64,000 nt of DNA from CAWAND01 sp963797485 (GCA_963797485.1 CAWCPF010000002.1:372001-436000), one strand, 5' to 3'. Positions 18,568 through 28,528 are shown, numbered from the stretch's first letter. Program-made: numbers and translations. Notes: generated from the letters alone by a model not told the origin.

Positions 18568-18675
18568 GGGACGGGGGCTTCGCCCCCGTCCCCTCTAAGT
18601 TCTTCCCCTCCCCCCTGCCTGCGATGAGCCGCGTGCCGCACCACCACCGCGCAGGGGGAGGGGCAAGGGTGAGGG
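18568..18675. repeat. Modular intergenic repeat, copy 1 (108 bp)
   Basis: An 11-bp perfect hairpin (arms 18568-18578 and 18582-18592, loop TTC) is followed by a CT-rich arm CCCCTCCCCCCTGC near 18606. Its GA-rich partner GCAGGGGGAGGGG lies at about 18652-18664, and the unit ends GGGTGAGG. The same order and length recur at 34573, 34786 and 42476. It lies between the convergent penicillin-binding protein and DNA-methylase-like genes. The rest of the gap 18323-18772 holds no gene I can support. Confidence 0.8.
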
Positions 18676-18772
18676 CAAAGAGTGCCGCTTCTAGAGAAGA
18701 CTCGGATCTGGCGGACAGAGGGAGCCTTACACAAGAGCTGGGCGCAAAGGGCCCGCCGGCGCCAGCCGAGCC

Positions 18773-20981
18773 TCACATCAGCGGAAGCTGCGGATCCTCA
18801 TGCTCGGGCGGGTCCACCAACAGTCTGTCGGCGATGTTATCCCGCGACAAAGCCGTGTCCTCGGCCAGCCGCCTCACATGTCGGAACTTGACCACATGCA
18901 GGCCGGACGCCAGGCGCTCGGCCAGGCGCGGGTCGCGCCGGGCCTTCTCCTCCAGCAGGGCCGACCGGCCTCCGGGAATGACCAGGGTCAACCCGGCGCC
19001 ATGCGCCGCCAGCGCCGTGCGCATCGAGGCCGTCTCGTGAACCAAGAACGTGAACGCGGTTTCTCCGGGCTCGGTTTGCCAGATCAGGGGCGGCCCGGCC
19101 GAGACCGTGTAGCCCAGAGAGTCGCCAACCTGGAGCAGCAAAGCCTGGATGACCAGAAGGTCCTCGCCCCGCGCCGACTGTTGGTCCTCGGGCCGCAGGG
19201 CCCACCGGCCTGGCTCCGTTTCCAGGGCATATGAGTCAAGGCACGCCAGCACCAGGCCGCGGTCGGGTGTGGCCAACCCGTTGAGCTCGCCGCACACCCA
19301 GCGATCAAGCGCCAGCCCATCCCAGACCGGCTCCAGGCGCAGCGCTCCCAAGATAGCGTGCTCCACCCGGTCCGCCAGCGGATCGGAGGTCGGCGAGGGG
19401 AGCGTCAGCCAGAACAGTCCCGAACTCGATTTCCTGGCGCTGGTCGAGCCTGACGACCCTGGAACGGCTGCCAAGCGCCGTCTCCAGCGCCAGATTCAGG
19501 CTGGCGACCGGCTGGCCGCCCTCGGCCTCCCACAAGGTGCGGTAGACGCCTTTGGTGGCCCAATCCGCCCCAACGGCGGCGTGCAGGATCAGATACGGGC
19601 TGGGTTCAGCCCGGGCCTGCAGCGCCTGGCGGACGACATCCTGCGCCAGGCGGGTCAGGTCCAGCGGTCCGGGCAGCGATGGCACCTGGCGTTTGCGCCA
19701 GGTCAGCTGGGCTTGGGCGTCGTCGACGCGAACAGCCCATCCAAGCAGTCCCAGCCCGGCGGCATCCAGCCCGGACATGACCGCCGCCAGGTAGCCGGGT
19801 TCGGCTTCGGGCACCAGGGTAATCCAGGGCGTCTCCGCGGGCAGGGCGTCGACGATGTGGCGGGAGGCGATTTGCAGCGCGCCAGCGTGCCAGGCCCAGT
19901 CATAGCGGCGGCGCCGCAGGGCGGCTTTGATCGGCTGCGCCGCCTCCCGGCCCCACAGCCAGGCCGCCCACAGGGCCGATAGCGTCCAAAAGGCCTGGTT
20001 GGGGCGTGGCGGGCTGGTCAGCACCAGAGCCGGCAGCTCGCCCGGGAGGCTGGCCGCCAATTCACGCGCCGAGCCTGAGAACACGCCCACCTCGCCTGGC
20101 TGGGGCCGCCGCTCCCCCGGCCAAGGGACCACCGGTATTGGGGCATGCGGTTGATCCCACTCGGTCACGGCCCGCTCCAGCGCGCGCCAGACGTTGAACT
20201 CCCGAAAGCGCGGCGAGGCGCTCAGCTGCCGGGGCCGCGGGCGGCCCTCGGGGTATGCCCACATGCTGTCGGAGGTGTCAAACGCCGAAAGCAGCAGCGA
20301 GTCCAGGCCGGCGGGGCGCGACGGCCCGAGCTGGCCGAGCTTGTTCACCAGCGCGACCAGGGCATAACGCGCTCGGCCGGGATAGACGCCCAGGGCAGCC
20401 TCGGCATGAGGCCGGTCCGTATCGCCTGCCGGGGCAACGGCTTCGAGAGCCTGCGCCCAGGACAGGTCGCGGCGTTCGAAGCTGCGGGCCAGCCGGCGGT
20501 CCTCGTCCGTGGTCTCGTCTTCCCCAGCCCGGTTGCAGCTCGAGCAGGCATAGCCCTTGAGGTAAGGCTCATGCAAATCGTCATCCCAAATGAAGTAGTC
20601 GGCCGTCACCGGGCTGCCACAGTCGGCGCAGCGGCTCTGGTACAAGCCGTCCAAGAAGGCCTCCAGCCGCCCGTCGTCTTTCGGCAGCTGGGCCAGCTCG
20701 GCAAGCGCCGCCTGCAGATCGGCCAGGGCCGGAGGCCGAAGATGGTTGAGCAGGATATGGCGGGTGACTGGGTTGTTGACCGCCACCAGCACACCAAATC
20801 CTGCTCGGGCGGCGGCGGATACCAGGTGGGGGGACGTGCCAAACGGGTCGACGATCACCACGTCGGCCGGAGAATAAGGTTCGAGCAGGGCCTCAATGGC
20901 CCCGTTTTCCACCGGCGGCAGAAAGCGCGCCAGCGGTCCGGTGAGCCGGGCGGGCCGCCCGGGCACAAAGATCTGGCTCAT
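18773..20981 (-). CDS. DNA-methylase-like protein with internal zinc ribbon, one frameshift
   Basis: This large protein of about 735 residues resembles DNA adenine/cytosine-N4 methyltransferases but is of unknown function. Near residue 50 VVIVDPFGTSPHLV looks like the SAM-binding/catalytic DPxxGSG region, and near 355 ALVLTSPPRPNQAFWTLSAL resembles the TSPP catalytic motif. Between them a cysteine cluster CADCGSP...CSSCNRAG (about residues 125-160) forms a likely zinc ribbon. The frame breaks near 19400; removing one base joins EIEFG to LFWLTLPSPTSDPLADRVE. The ATG at 20981 (MSQIFVPGRPARL) is preferred. No restriction enzyme or specificity subunit is near, so it is a stand-alone enzyme, or has lost DNA methylation activity. 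Confidence 0.65.
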
Positions 20982-21067
20982 TGAGGCCAGTATACGGCAA
21001 GCCAACATGGCGTAGAATGCCCGCCAGGCTCGGTGGCATCGGCCGGGGTTCAGGGAGGGACGATTTC

Positions 21068-22392
21068 ATGAGGCCGCATCGTCTGGCGTTTGGGGCCGCC
21101 GCGGCCGTCGTCATGACGGCGGCCGCCGCCTGTCGTTTCAGCCTGCCGGCGCCCACGCCCACCTCCGTGGACCTCTTGGGGCCGGTGTTTGCCACCTCGA
21201 CTTCCCTGGCGGCCACCGCCGCCTCGGTGCCGACCGATACACCCATGTCTCCGACGGCTACCCTGCGGACCGGGCCGGCTCAGGTGTGCCCGACGGCGGC
21301 CAACTCGCCGGCCGCCCCCTCGCTGACCGATCCCAACCGCCAGATCCAGGAGCTGACGGCTTATCTTAACGACGGGGGCAACGGGCGGGGGCTGGACGCG
21401 GCCATTACCGATGCCGGCCTGGCCCCGCTCGAGGGCCCGTCCACGCTCAGTCTGGATCTCAACAACGACGGGTGGCTGGACCTGGCCGTGGCGGTCCAGG
21501 ACCCGGGCCAGGATTTGGTGCAGCCGCCCGGCTCGCTGTTCGTGCTCACCTGTCAGGGCAGCCAGTACCAGCTTGTGTTCAGTTTGGGCCCGGCCCCCGA
21601 ACATGGCACGCCCCAGCTGCTCGCCGGCCAGGACTTGAATGGGGATCAGCTCGATGACCTGCTGTATGGGCTCCCCAACTGCGGGGCTTCGACTTGTTTC
21701 CTGCAGATTCAGGTCCTCGCCTGGCAAAACGGCCAGGTTGGGACGCGCTTCTGCGCGGCCAGAGCGACGACCTGCCTTACCCCGATGTCGAGATCGAAGC
21801 GGGAGAAGCGGGGGGAGCGGTCCGGATTGCGGTCACGGGCACGGGCATCGGTTCGGCCGGGGCTGGACCCTACCGGCAGCGCACGCGCACCTGGGATTGG
21901 GACGCCGGCGCGTCGGCGTTTATCGTCAGCGGGGAGGTCGAGGAGCCGGCCGTGTTCCGCATCCACGTTCTGAACGACGCCCAGCTAGCCGCCGGGCGCG
22001 GCGATTTCGGCGCCGCTCGCCAGCTCTACCAGCGCGTCATCCAGGAGGATGAACTCCAGGACTGGGTCGACCCCGAGGCCGAGCGCGCCAATCTGTCGGC
22101 GTTCGCCCGTTTTCGCATGATTGTCATCGACCTGCAATCGGGCCAGCTAGATCAGGCGCAGCCCGATTTCGACCGCCTGCAGGCCGATTTTCCACCGGGG
22201 TCTACCGGTAGCGCGTATGCCGAGCTGGGCCGGACTTATTGGCGCAGCTTTCAGACCAGTCACGACATAGCCGGCGCCTGCCGGGACGCAGGCTCGTTTG
22301 CCTCCGCCCGGGCCGAGACCATCCTCCAACCGCTCTACTTTGGCTACGCCAATCCGACGTACACCGCCGCCGACATGTGCCCAGGGCTGTAG
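21068..22392 (+). CDS. Lipoprotein with FG-GAP-like and tetratricopeptide-like regions, one frameshift
   Basis: This predicted secreted lipoprotein of about 441 residues has unknown function. The N-terminal signal ends in the lipobox-like AAAAC with Cys near residue 21, followed by a Thr/Pro/Ser-rich linker. Around residues 135-210, LDLNNDGWLDLAVAV and DLNGDQLDDLLYGL are calcium-binding, FG-GAP/VCBS-like repeats. The frame breaks near 21740 (one base apparently missing), after which a helical segment RGDFGAARQLYQRVIQED and QSGQLDQAQPDFDRLQADFP resembles tetratricopeptide repeats. ATG 21068 is preceded by GGAGG at 21054-21058. Transcribed ahead of the M20 peptidase gene. Confidence 0.75.
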
Positions 22393-22408
22393 CCAATTCG
22401 GCGGTCCT

Positions 22409-22424
22409 TGTGAATTCCTTCACA
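22409..22424. promoter_or_regulatory. Dispersed palindrome TGTGA-N6-TCACA (copy 3)
   Basis: TGTGAATTCCTTCACA is a perfect 5-6-5 palindrome of the CRP/FNR operator type. It lies 25 bases before the TTG start of the M20 peptidase gene, a position suited to repression or to an operator. Other copies are at 4708, 13506, 35062, 44723, 51541 and 57675. Confidence 0.65.
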
Positions 22425-22448
22425 ATCCTAGCGCAGGAGTGAATCCAG

Positions 22449-23591
22449 TTGCCCATTCTGAGCGTCGCCGATTTTGTGCCTCTCGAACCTCGGCTCCTTG
22501 AGCTTCTCGAAGCGATGGTCGAGATCGAAAGTCCGACCGAGGACAAGGCCGCCGTTGACCGGGCAGGTAAACTGGTGTCCGAGATGATCCGCCGGCTGGG
22601 GGGAGCAGTCGAAGTGCGGGCGCAGAGCGACGCCGGCGACCACTGGATTGGCCGCTGGGGAGCCGGTTCCGGCGGCGTGCTGCTAATGTGCCACCTGGAC
22701 ACGGTGCACCCGCTGGGGACGCTGGCGCAATTCCCATGGCGCATCGACGGGCGCCGGCTGTTCGGCCCGGGGGTGATGGACATGAAAGGCGGGCTGGCCC
22801 TGGCCTTGACGGCCATTGAAGCCCTGGCGGGCGCCGGCGCCCTCCCGCCCGGCGGGGTCACGCTCTTGTGCACATCCGACGAAGAAGCCGGCAGCCGTAC
22901 GTCCCGCCCGCTGATCGAAGACCTGGCTCGTCAACACGCCCTGGTCCTGTGCCTCGAGCCCGGCCTGCCTGACGGCTCGGTCAAGACCTGGCGCAAGGGC
23001 ATCGGCGATTTCCTGCTCAGCGTACATGGCCGGGCGGCACACGCCGGCGTCGAGCCACACAAAGGCGTCAATGCCATCATGGAGACGGCGCGCCAGCTCG
23101 AGCGCATTCAGGGTCTGGAAGACCCGGCCGCCGGCACGACCGTCACACCGGGCGTCATCCACGGCGGGACCTACGCCAACGTGGTCCCCGAGTTCTGCCA
23201 GGTGGAAATTGATGTGCGCGTCAAAACGGAGTCGGAGCGAGCCCGGATTCAGGCCGCTCTGGACGCCCTGACCCCGATCCTGCCGGGCGCCCGCCTTGAA
23301 CTAGGCGGCGGCTGGAACCGCCCGCCGATGGAGCGCACGCGGGTGATGCAGGAGACCTTCGGCAAGATCCGCGCCATCGCCGCCAAACTCGGGCTGGATC
23401 TGACCGAAGGCGGGACCGGCGGCGGCTCGGACGCCAACTTCGTCGCCCCGCTGGGGGTGCCAGTGCTGGACGGCCTGGGCCCGGTCGGGGCTGACGCCCA
23501 CACCACGCGTGAATCGCTCGAATTGGACAGCCTGGCGCCTCGGGCGGCCTTGTTGGCCGCCATACTCACCGACTGGCCAACGGCGAACTGA
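22449..23591 (+). CDS. M20 family zinc metallopeptidase (glutamate carboxypeptidase-like)
   Basis: This co-catalytic di-zinc exopeptidase of the M20 family (380 residues) is most like carboxypeptidase G2/ArgE-type enzymes. Metal and catalytic motifs are MCHLDTVHPLG (His ligand, then catalytic Asp), GVMDMKGGLAL (bridging Asp), CTSDEEAGS (general-base Glu followed by Glu ligand) and, near the C-terminus, GADAHTTRES. The dimerisation lid domain (about 175-290) includes HGRAAHAGVEPHKGVNA. The start is TTG 22449, with GCAGGAG upstream at 22432-22438. Substrate is probably a small acyl-amino acid or dipeptide. The dispersed palindrome lies just upstream. Confidence 0.9.
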   Translation: MPILSVADFVPLEPRLLELLEAMVEIESPTEDKAAVDRAGKLVSEMIRRLGGAVEVRAQSDAGDHWIGRWGAGSGGVLLMCHLDTVHPLGTLAQFPWRIDGRRLFGPGVMDMKGGLALALTAIEALAGAGALPPGGVTLLCTSDEEAGSRTSRPLIEDLARQHALVLCLEPGLPDGSVKTWRKGIGDFLLSVHGRAAHAGVEPHKGVNAIMETARQLERIQGLEDPAAGTTVTPGVIHGGTYANVVPEFCQVEIDVRVKTESERARIQAALDALTPILPGARLELGGGWNRPPMERTRVMQETFGKIRAIAAKLGLDLTEGGTGGGSDANFVAPLGVPVLDGLGPVGADAHTTRESLELDSLAPRAALLAAILTDWPTAN

Positions 23592-24846
23592 CGATCTGCT
23601 GAAGCTGTTCGAAACTGGTGAGCCAGGCCATGGTGCGCAGGAAGGCCGCCGGCGAGTCGGCCCGAAACCACAAGGCCCTGACGGCGGCGCCGACCGGATC
23701 ATCCCCGGCCGCCCCTCCGGGTTGGCCGGCGTAGGCCCCGTAGAATGCAAAGTAGGCCTGGTTGATGCGGCGGATAGGGTAGCCGTGATCCCAGAAGACC
23801 TGGCGGCGGGCTTCCATGTACGCCTGCGCCTCGTCGATCTTCCCCTGCCCGAGCAATTCGTCCACATGCACCCGGGTGGTCCGCATTTCCTTCTGAAAAT
23901 CGAACTCCGGCGGGGGCGGCGGAGGGGGCGCTGCCTGCGCCGGCGGCGGTGGCGCCGCGGGCGGCGGGAGCAGCTCGGGGTAGAACAAGGCGCGCGCCCT
24001 CCGGCTGGCCTCCTGCCCGATCAACGTGGCTGTCGTCTCGTTCATGGTCCGGAGCTGCTGGCTGGTGTCGTAGTTCAGCCCCAGCGGCCGGATGTCCAGG
24101 TAGTTGTGCGTCCATTCATGGGCGATGACTTCCAGAATCCAGCTCAGATCGGTGCTGTCCAGAACCATGGTGGGATAGGTTCCGATTCCGCCTACGGGCA
24201 CCACCAGGGCAGATACCCCCAACGCCGACTCGACGCCCTGCTCAAGCGCCACCTGGTCGGGCAGGCTGATGTCCGGCACCAATTCGATGTTGGCATCCTG
24301 TCGGATGCTGTCGCGGGGCGAGATGATCAAGGCATTCGGCAACGTTGAAAAGTGGAACGCGACCGGCGGGAACGGCGCACCGGTCTCCCCCAGCCCCATC
24401 TGGTCCAGCGTCACCGCCACCTGCTCCTGCAGGATGGCCTCCACCAGCGGCCCGGCGCGCCGGCGCTGCTCGTTCAAGCGCGTCAGTTCGGCCTGTACGG
24501 GCGCGGCCGACGCCTGCGGATCGGAGATGTTCGGGTCGCTGTAGATGTCGGCCAGGCGGGATTGGTCGGCGTGAATCCGATCCACCAACTTGAAGTAGTC
24601 CCGGACCTGCTGAGCCTGTTCGGGCCCGGCCAGGTAGCTCGACGCGCCCAGGCCAAAGGCACCGAGCTTGATCGCCAGTGCGTCGATCGTCCATTGCGCG
24701 AAATCGAATTCGGTGGTGCGGGTAAATTGGCGGACTTTGGCGTCGGTGGAACGCAGGGGAACGGCCGAGGCAGTCAGGGTGACGACCAGGGTCAAGAGCA
24801 GGGCCCCGCGGCCTATGAACCGCCCCACTGCCTGCCAGAACGACAT
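23566..24846 (-). CDS. Membrane-anchored HExxH zinc metalloprotease-like protein
   Basis: This 426-residue protein has one N-terminal membrane helix or signal (about residues 8-28). Its extracytoplasmic domain contains ILEVIAHEWTHNYLDIRP near residue 222, an HExxH zinc motif (gluzincin-like). A downstream MNETTATLIGQEASRR provides a Glu that could be the third ligand. A Pro-rich run near residue 305 separates a C-terminal helical part. The family was not recognised beyond that. ATG 24846 is chosen because the following residues begin the hydrophobic segment; upstream codons are not protein-like. Its 3' end overlaps that of the M20 gene by 26 bases (convergent), and it is divergent from the epimerase gene. 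Confidence 0.75.
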   Translation of the reverse strand: MSFWQAVGRFIGRGALLLTLVVTLTASAVPLRSTDAKVRQFTRTTEFDFAQWTIDALAIKLGAFGLGASSYLAGPEQAQQVRDYFKLVDRIHADQSRLADIYSDPNISDPQASAAPVQAELTRLNEQRRRAGPLVEAILQEQVAVTLDQMGLGETGAPFPPVAFHFSTLPNALIISPRDSIRQDANIELVPDISLPDQVALEQGVESALGVSALVVPVGGIGTYPTMVLDSTDLSWILEVIAHEWTHNYLDIRPLGLNYDTSQQLRTMNETTATLIGQEASRRARALFYPELLPPPAAPPPPAQAAPPPPPPPEFDFQKEMRTTRVHVDELLGQGKIDEAQAYMEARRQVFWDHGYPIRRINQAYFAFYGAYAGQPGGAAGDDPVGAAVRALWFRADSPAAFLRTMAWLTSFEQLQQIVSSPLASR

Positions 24847-24902
24847 GCGGGCATGATACCAGACGCCCCGGCGGCTGAACTCGGCTTGAACCTGCCCTAT
24901 GC

Positions 24903-24908
24903 TATAAT
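24903..24908 (+). promoter_or_regulatory. Extended -10 (TGCTATAAT) for the epimerase gene
   Basis: TGCTATAAT ends 26 bases before ATG 24935 in the divergent gap with the metalloprotease gene. TTGAAC at 24886-24891 is too close (11 bases) to be a standard -35, so the extended -10 probably carries recognition. AGCAGGG (24921-24927) is a weak ribosome-binding site. Confidence 0.5.
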
Positions 24909-24934
24909 CCGCTGTCCTCGACAGCAGGGTTGCG

Positions 24935-25870
24935 ATGAATTTCCTCGTCACCGGGGCGGCGGGTTTCCTCGGCTCCGCCTTAGCCAATCGACTGGCCCGA
25001 GAAGGCCATGAAGTCAGGGGATTGGACGACCTATCTTCCGGCGAAAAAGACCGGCTGGGGCCGGACGTTCTGTTCACGCGCGGCGACATCACCGACCGGC
25101 CCAAGCTGTGGACCCTGCTTCAGGACGTCGACTGCGTCTACCACCTGGCGGCCAAGGTCTCGGTACCCGAATCGGTGCTCTACCCGCGCGAATACAACAT
25201 CATCAACGTCGGCGGGACGGTCAGCGTGATGGAAGCCATGCGCGACGTCGGCGTCAAGCGCGTCGTCTTCACCTCGTCGGGCGCCGTCTATGGGGACCAG
25301 CAGGCCCAACCGCTTTCGGAGAGCACCCCGCCCGACCCGCATTCCCCCTACGCGGTTTCCAAGCTGGCGGCCGAGCATTATGTCCGCACGATCGGCACGT
25401 TGTGGGGGATCGAGACCGTGGCGCTGCGCGTGTTTAATGCTTTCGGCCCGCATCAACCGCTGCCGGCGGCCCACCCCCCGGTCATCCCGCACTTTCTGCG
25501 CCAGGCGGCTCAGGGCGGCACGCTGGTGATCTACGGGCGCGGGGATCAGACCCGCGACTTCGTGTTCATCGACGACGTCATCGAGGCTTTGGTGGCGGCC
25601 GCCACGGCCCCGGGGATTGACCGCCAGGTGATCAACATCGGCGGGGGCAAGGAAACCAGCCTGATGGACCTGGCACAGGCGGTCATGGAATCGGTGGACA
25701 TCAAAACCGATTGGATCCTGCGTGAAGACCAGGACCCGGGGCCGTCGCGCATGTGCGCCGACATCCGCCTGGCCCGCAAGAAGCTCGGCTTCCGGCCTCA
25801 CTTCGACCTGCGCGAGGGCTTGAGGCGCATGATCGACCAGGATGACCGCTTCCAGCCGCCGGCGGCCTGA
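24935..25870 (+). CDS. NAD-dependent epimerase/dehydratase (UDP-glucose 4-epimerase-like)
   Basis: This extended short-chain dehydrogenase/reductase of 311 residues acts on nucleotide sugars. It has an N-terminal Rossmann motif TGAAGFLGS (residues 6-14) and VYHLAAKVSVPES. The catalytic Ser/Thr is in VFTSSGAVYGD, the catalytic YxxxK in SPYAVSKLAAEHY, and the C-terminal sugar-binding part includes RGDQTRDFVFIDDV. It resembles GalE/WbpP-type 4-epimerases; exact substrate cannot be told. It stands alone, not in a polysaccharide cluster, and is followed after 80 bases by the DNA glycosylase gene in the same direction. Confidence 0.9.
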   Translation: MNFLVTGAAGFLGSALANRLAREGHEVRGLDDLSSGEKDRLGPDVLFTRGDITDRPKLWTLLQDVDCVYHLAAKVSVPESVLYPREYNIINVGGTVSVMEAMRDVGVKRVVFTSSGAVYGDQQAQPLSESTPPDPHSPYAVSKLAAEHYVRTIGTLWGIETVALRVFNAFGPHQPLPAAHPPVIPHFLRQAAQGGTLVIYGRGDQTRDFVFIDDVIEALVAAATAPGIDRQVINIGGGKETSLMDLAQAVMESVDIKTDWILREDQDPGPSRMCADIRLARKKLGFRPHFDLREGLRRMIDQDDRFQPPAA

Positions 25871-25950
25871 TCGCCGGCGGAGCTGGCGAAACCCTCGGAC
25901 GGCCCGGCGCCGGACCCAGGCGGGCCTCACGCTGACCGGGTTGTGAGCCA

Positions 25951-26577
25951 GTGAGCCAGGTCCACACGCGGCTCAAGCGAGCGTTCTTTGCCCGCCCGGC
26001 GACCGAAGTAGCTCGCGATCTGCTCGGCAAGCGGCTGGTGCGCCTGGAAGCTCGGGGCCGGCGGTTGTCGGGCTGGATCGTCGAAGCCGAGGCCTATCAC
26101 GGGCAGGCCGACCTGGCCAGCCATGCGCGTCACGGCCGCACGGTCCGCAATGCCGCCATGTGGGGTCCGCCCGGGCATGCCTACGTGTACTTCACTTACG
26201 GCATGCACTGGATGCTTAATCTGGTGACCGAGCGCGACCGGGAAGCCGGGGCGGTCTTGCTCCGAGGCTTGCTCCCCGACGAGGGCGTGGAGATCATGCG
26301 CCGCCGGCGGGGAAGGTCCGACACTGAACTGACCAACGGGCCGGCCAAAGTGTGCCAGGCCCTGGCGATCGACGGGCGTCTCGATGGCTGGGACGTGTGC
26401 CGGCCGGGGGCGAGGCTCTTCTTGACCCAGGGACTGGTCGTGCCCGATGAGGCCGTGACGATTGGCCCCCGAGTGGGGTTTAACCATGTGCCCGAGCCAT
26501 GGCTCAGCCGGCCTTGGCGATTCAGGGTCAGCCCGCAGATCATCCGCAGTTTGCTGGAGAGAGGTGCACAGGCATGA
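25951..26577 (+). CDS. mpg: 3-methyladenine DNA glycosylase (AAG/MPG family)
   Basis: This monofunctional DNA glycosylase removes alkylated and deaminated purines in base-excision repair (208 residues, normal length). Family features are FFARPATEVARDLLGKRLV at the N-terminus, the catalytic Glu and neighbours in IVEAEAYHGQADLASHA, the Tyr-rich nucleotide-flipping region HAYVYFTYGMHWMLN, and LTNGPAKVCQAL. The start is GTG 25951. The stop overlaps the ATG of fabI as ATGA, so the two are translationally coupled although functionally unrelated. Confidence 0.93.
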   Translation: MSQVHTRLKRAFFARPATEVARDLLGKRLVRLEARGRRLSGWIVEAEAYHGQADLASHARHGRTVRNAAMWGPPGHAYVYFTYGMHWMLNLVTERDREAGAVLLRGLLPDEGVEIMRRRRGRSDTELTNGPAKVCQALAIDGRLDGWDVCRPGARLFLTQGLVVPDEAVTIGPRVGFNHVPEPWLSRPWRFRVSPQIIRSLLERGAQA

Positions 26578-27371
26578 CACTGCTCAGCGGAAAGACGGCC
26601 CTGGTTTTCGGCGTCGCCAACGATCACTCCATCGCCTGGGGGATCGCCAAAGCCATGCATGACCAGGGCGCCAAGCTGGCGTTTTCTTATGCGGTCAACT
26701 CATTGGAGCGGCGCGTACGGCCGCTGGCCGAGTCGATCGGATCCTCGTTCGTGGAGCGCTGCGACGTCAGTCAGGACGCGGAGATTGCCCAGGTTTTCGA
26801 CAGGGCCCGCGAGGCGCTGGGGAAGATCGACATCCTGGTGCACGCCATCGCCTACGCTGAGCGCGACGACCTGATGGGGCACTTCTACGACACCAGCCGC
26901 GCCGGTTTCCACACCGCCATGGACATCAGCGTGTTCTCTTTCTGCGCGCTGGCGCGCGCCGCCTTGCCTCTCATGACCGATGGCGGGTCGATGATGACCC
27001 TCACCTATTACGGCTCCGAGAAAGTCTCCACGAACTACAACGTCATGGGGGTGGCCAAGGCGGCCCTGGAAGCCACCACCCGCTACCTGGCTGCCGATCT
27101 CGGGCCAAGCGCCATCCGTGTCAACGCCATCTCAGCCGGGCCCGTCCGCACCCTCTCGGCCGCCGGCGTGAGCGGCTTCAAGCGCATGTATAAGCACTTC
27201 GCCGAGCTCGCACCGCTGAAGCGCAACATTGGCATCGAGGATGTCGGCGGGGCGGCCGTCTGGCTGGCCTCCGATCTCTCCAGCGCCGTGACCGGCGAAG
27301 TCATCTTCGTGGATGCAGGCTATAACATCATGGGCGTTCCCAACCTGGAAACCGACGCGCCGGCGGGTTGA
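26574..27371 (+). CDS. fabI: Enoyl-[acyl-carrier-protein] reductase (NADH), FabI
   Basis: FabI carries out the last reduction of each fatty-acid elongation cycle. The 265-residue protein has the FabI form of the cofactor motif, ALVFGVANDHSIAWGIAKAM. It has the ERCDVSQDAEI adenine-binding segment and the catalytic Tyr-x6-Lys in NYNVMGVAKAAL, preceded by LTYYGSEK with the second conserved Tyr. The substrate-binding loop is RTLSAAGVSGFKRM. The ATG at 26574 overlaps the upstream stop. Its own stop overlaps the TTG start of the diguanylate cyclase gene. Confidence 0.95.
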   Translation: MTLLSGKTALVFGVANDHSIAWGIAKAMHDQGAKLAFSYAVNSLERRVRPLAESIGSSFVERCDVSQDAEIAQVFDRAREALGKIDILVHAIAYAERDDLMGHFYDTSRAGFHTAMDISVFSFCALARAALPLMTDGGSMMTLTYYGSEKVSTNYNVMGVAKAALEATTRYLAADLGPSAIRVNAISAGPVRTLSAAGVSGFKRMYKHFAELAPLKRNIGIEDVGGAAVWLASDLSSAVTGEVIFVDAGYNIMGVPNLETDAPAG

Positions 27372-28528
27372 GCGCCCCACGCATGTTTAGCCGGCTGCGG
27401 GCCTTTTTCATACCCAAGCTTGAATTCGAGCAGCGGGCCTACCGGGCCCGGCTGGCGGCCCGCATCCTGATCGGCTACGGCCTGCTGCTGTTCGTGTGGC
27501 TGGCGATCCGCGTCCTGATTCAGCTGCGCATGGACCCCCAGTCCAGCAGCTATGATCTGCGCCAGGATTTGCTTCTGTTCGGCCTGTTGGCGCCGGCGGG
27601 GATCGTGGCTGCCCTGCTCTTGCGCCGAGGCTGGCTGCTGGGTGTAGGCTACGTGCTGGCCGGCTCGGTTTTCCTGGCCGGCGCCACCAGCCTGGTGCTG
27701 GTCCCCGGCGGTCTGTCGCTGTATACCCCCTTGCTGGTACTGGCCATTCTCATCGCCGGCGCGGTCATCAGCGGCGAGGCGGCCTTCCTCTTCGCCGGCT
27801 TGGCGGTGGTCACTGGCGCGCTCGGCTGGTGGTCATCCAGCGGGCCGCTGGAACCACCGGGCGGCTCGCTCGAGTTGACTTCGGGGTTGCTCTATTTCTT
27901 GACCCTGGCCATCGCCTCGTTCTCGACCGCCTCCATCCTGCATTCTTTCTCCCGCCAGGTTCAGAAGTCGATCCTGCGCCTCCACGAGCAGGCCGACCGA
28001 CTGGCCACCCTGGCCAACACCGATCCGCTGACCGGCTTGGGCAATCGCCGTCATCTGCTCGACCAGCTTGATCGCGAGTACGAACGCGCCCGGCGCTACC
28101 GCCGGCCGTTGAGCCTGGTCTACATCGACCTGGACGGTTTCAAAGCCGTTAACGACCAGCACGGGCATCTGTACGGCGACGAGGTCCTTAGGGGCGCCGC
28201 CACGGCGATGAAGTCCGTGCTGCGAGCCACGGACTTGATGGCCCGCATCGGCGGAGACGAGTTTGCCATCTTGATGCCCGAAACGACGCTCGAGGGGGCC
28301 AGGAACGCCACGGCCAAGCTCCGCCGCGCCTTGAGCGCGCTGACCGACCGCATGCGGCCGGCTGTGAGTGAGCTGGACTTCTGCGCCGGGGTGAGCCAGA
28401 TGCGCTCGGACGACAGCGCGCAATCGATCCTGGGCCGGGCCGACGAGTCCCAGTATCTGGCCAAGGCCAAAGGCAAGGGCCACACCCGCACCGAAGAAGA
28501 CCTTGAACGGCTGCCGCTCGAAGGCTGA
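27368..28528 (+). CDS. Membrane diguanylate cyclase (GGDEF)
   Basis: This 386-residue protein has five to six predicted membrane segments (about residues 30-200) as a sensor region, a short helix and a C-terminal GGDEF domain that would make cyclic di-GMP. The domain starts at NTDPLTGLGNRRHLL (about 218), has the metal-binding strand LVYIDLDGFKAVND and the intact active site RIGGDEFAIL. An RxxD inhibitory site (RATD) lies nine residues before the GGDEF motif. Start is TTG 27368 overlapping fabI; ATG 27383 is an alternative. The membrane region fits no sensor family I recognise. Confidence 0.9.
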   Translation: MSAPRMFSRLRAFFIPKLEFEQRAYRARLAARILIGYGLLLFVWLAIRVLIQLRMDPQSSSYDLRQDLLLFGLLAPAGIVAALLLRRGWLLGVGYVLAGSVFLAGATSLVLVPGGLSLYTPLLVLAILIAGAVISGEAAFLFAGLAVVTGALGWWSSSGPLEPPGGSLELTSGLLYFLTLAIASFSTASILHSFSRQVQKSILRLHEQADRLATLANTDPLTGLGNRRHLLDQLDREYERARRYRRPLSLVYIDLDGFKAVNDQHGHLYGDEVLRGAATAMKSVLRATDLMARIGGDEFAILMPETTLEGARNATAKLRRALSALTDRMRPAVSELDFCAGVSQMRSDDSAQSILGRADESQYLAKAKGKGHTRTEEDLERLPLEG

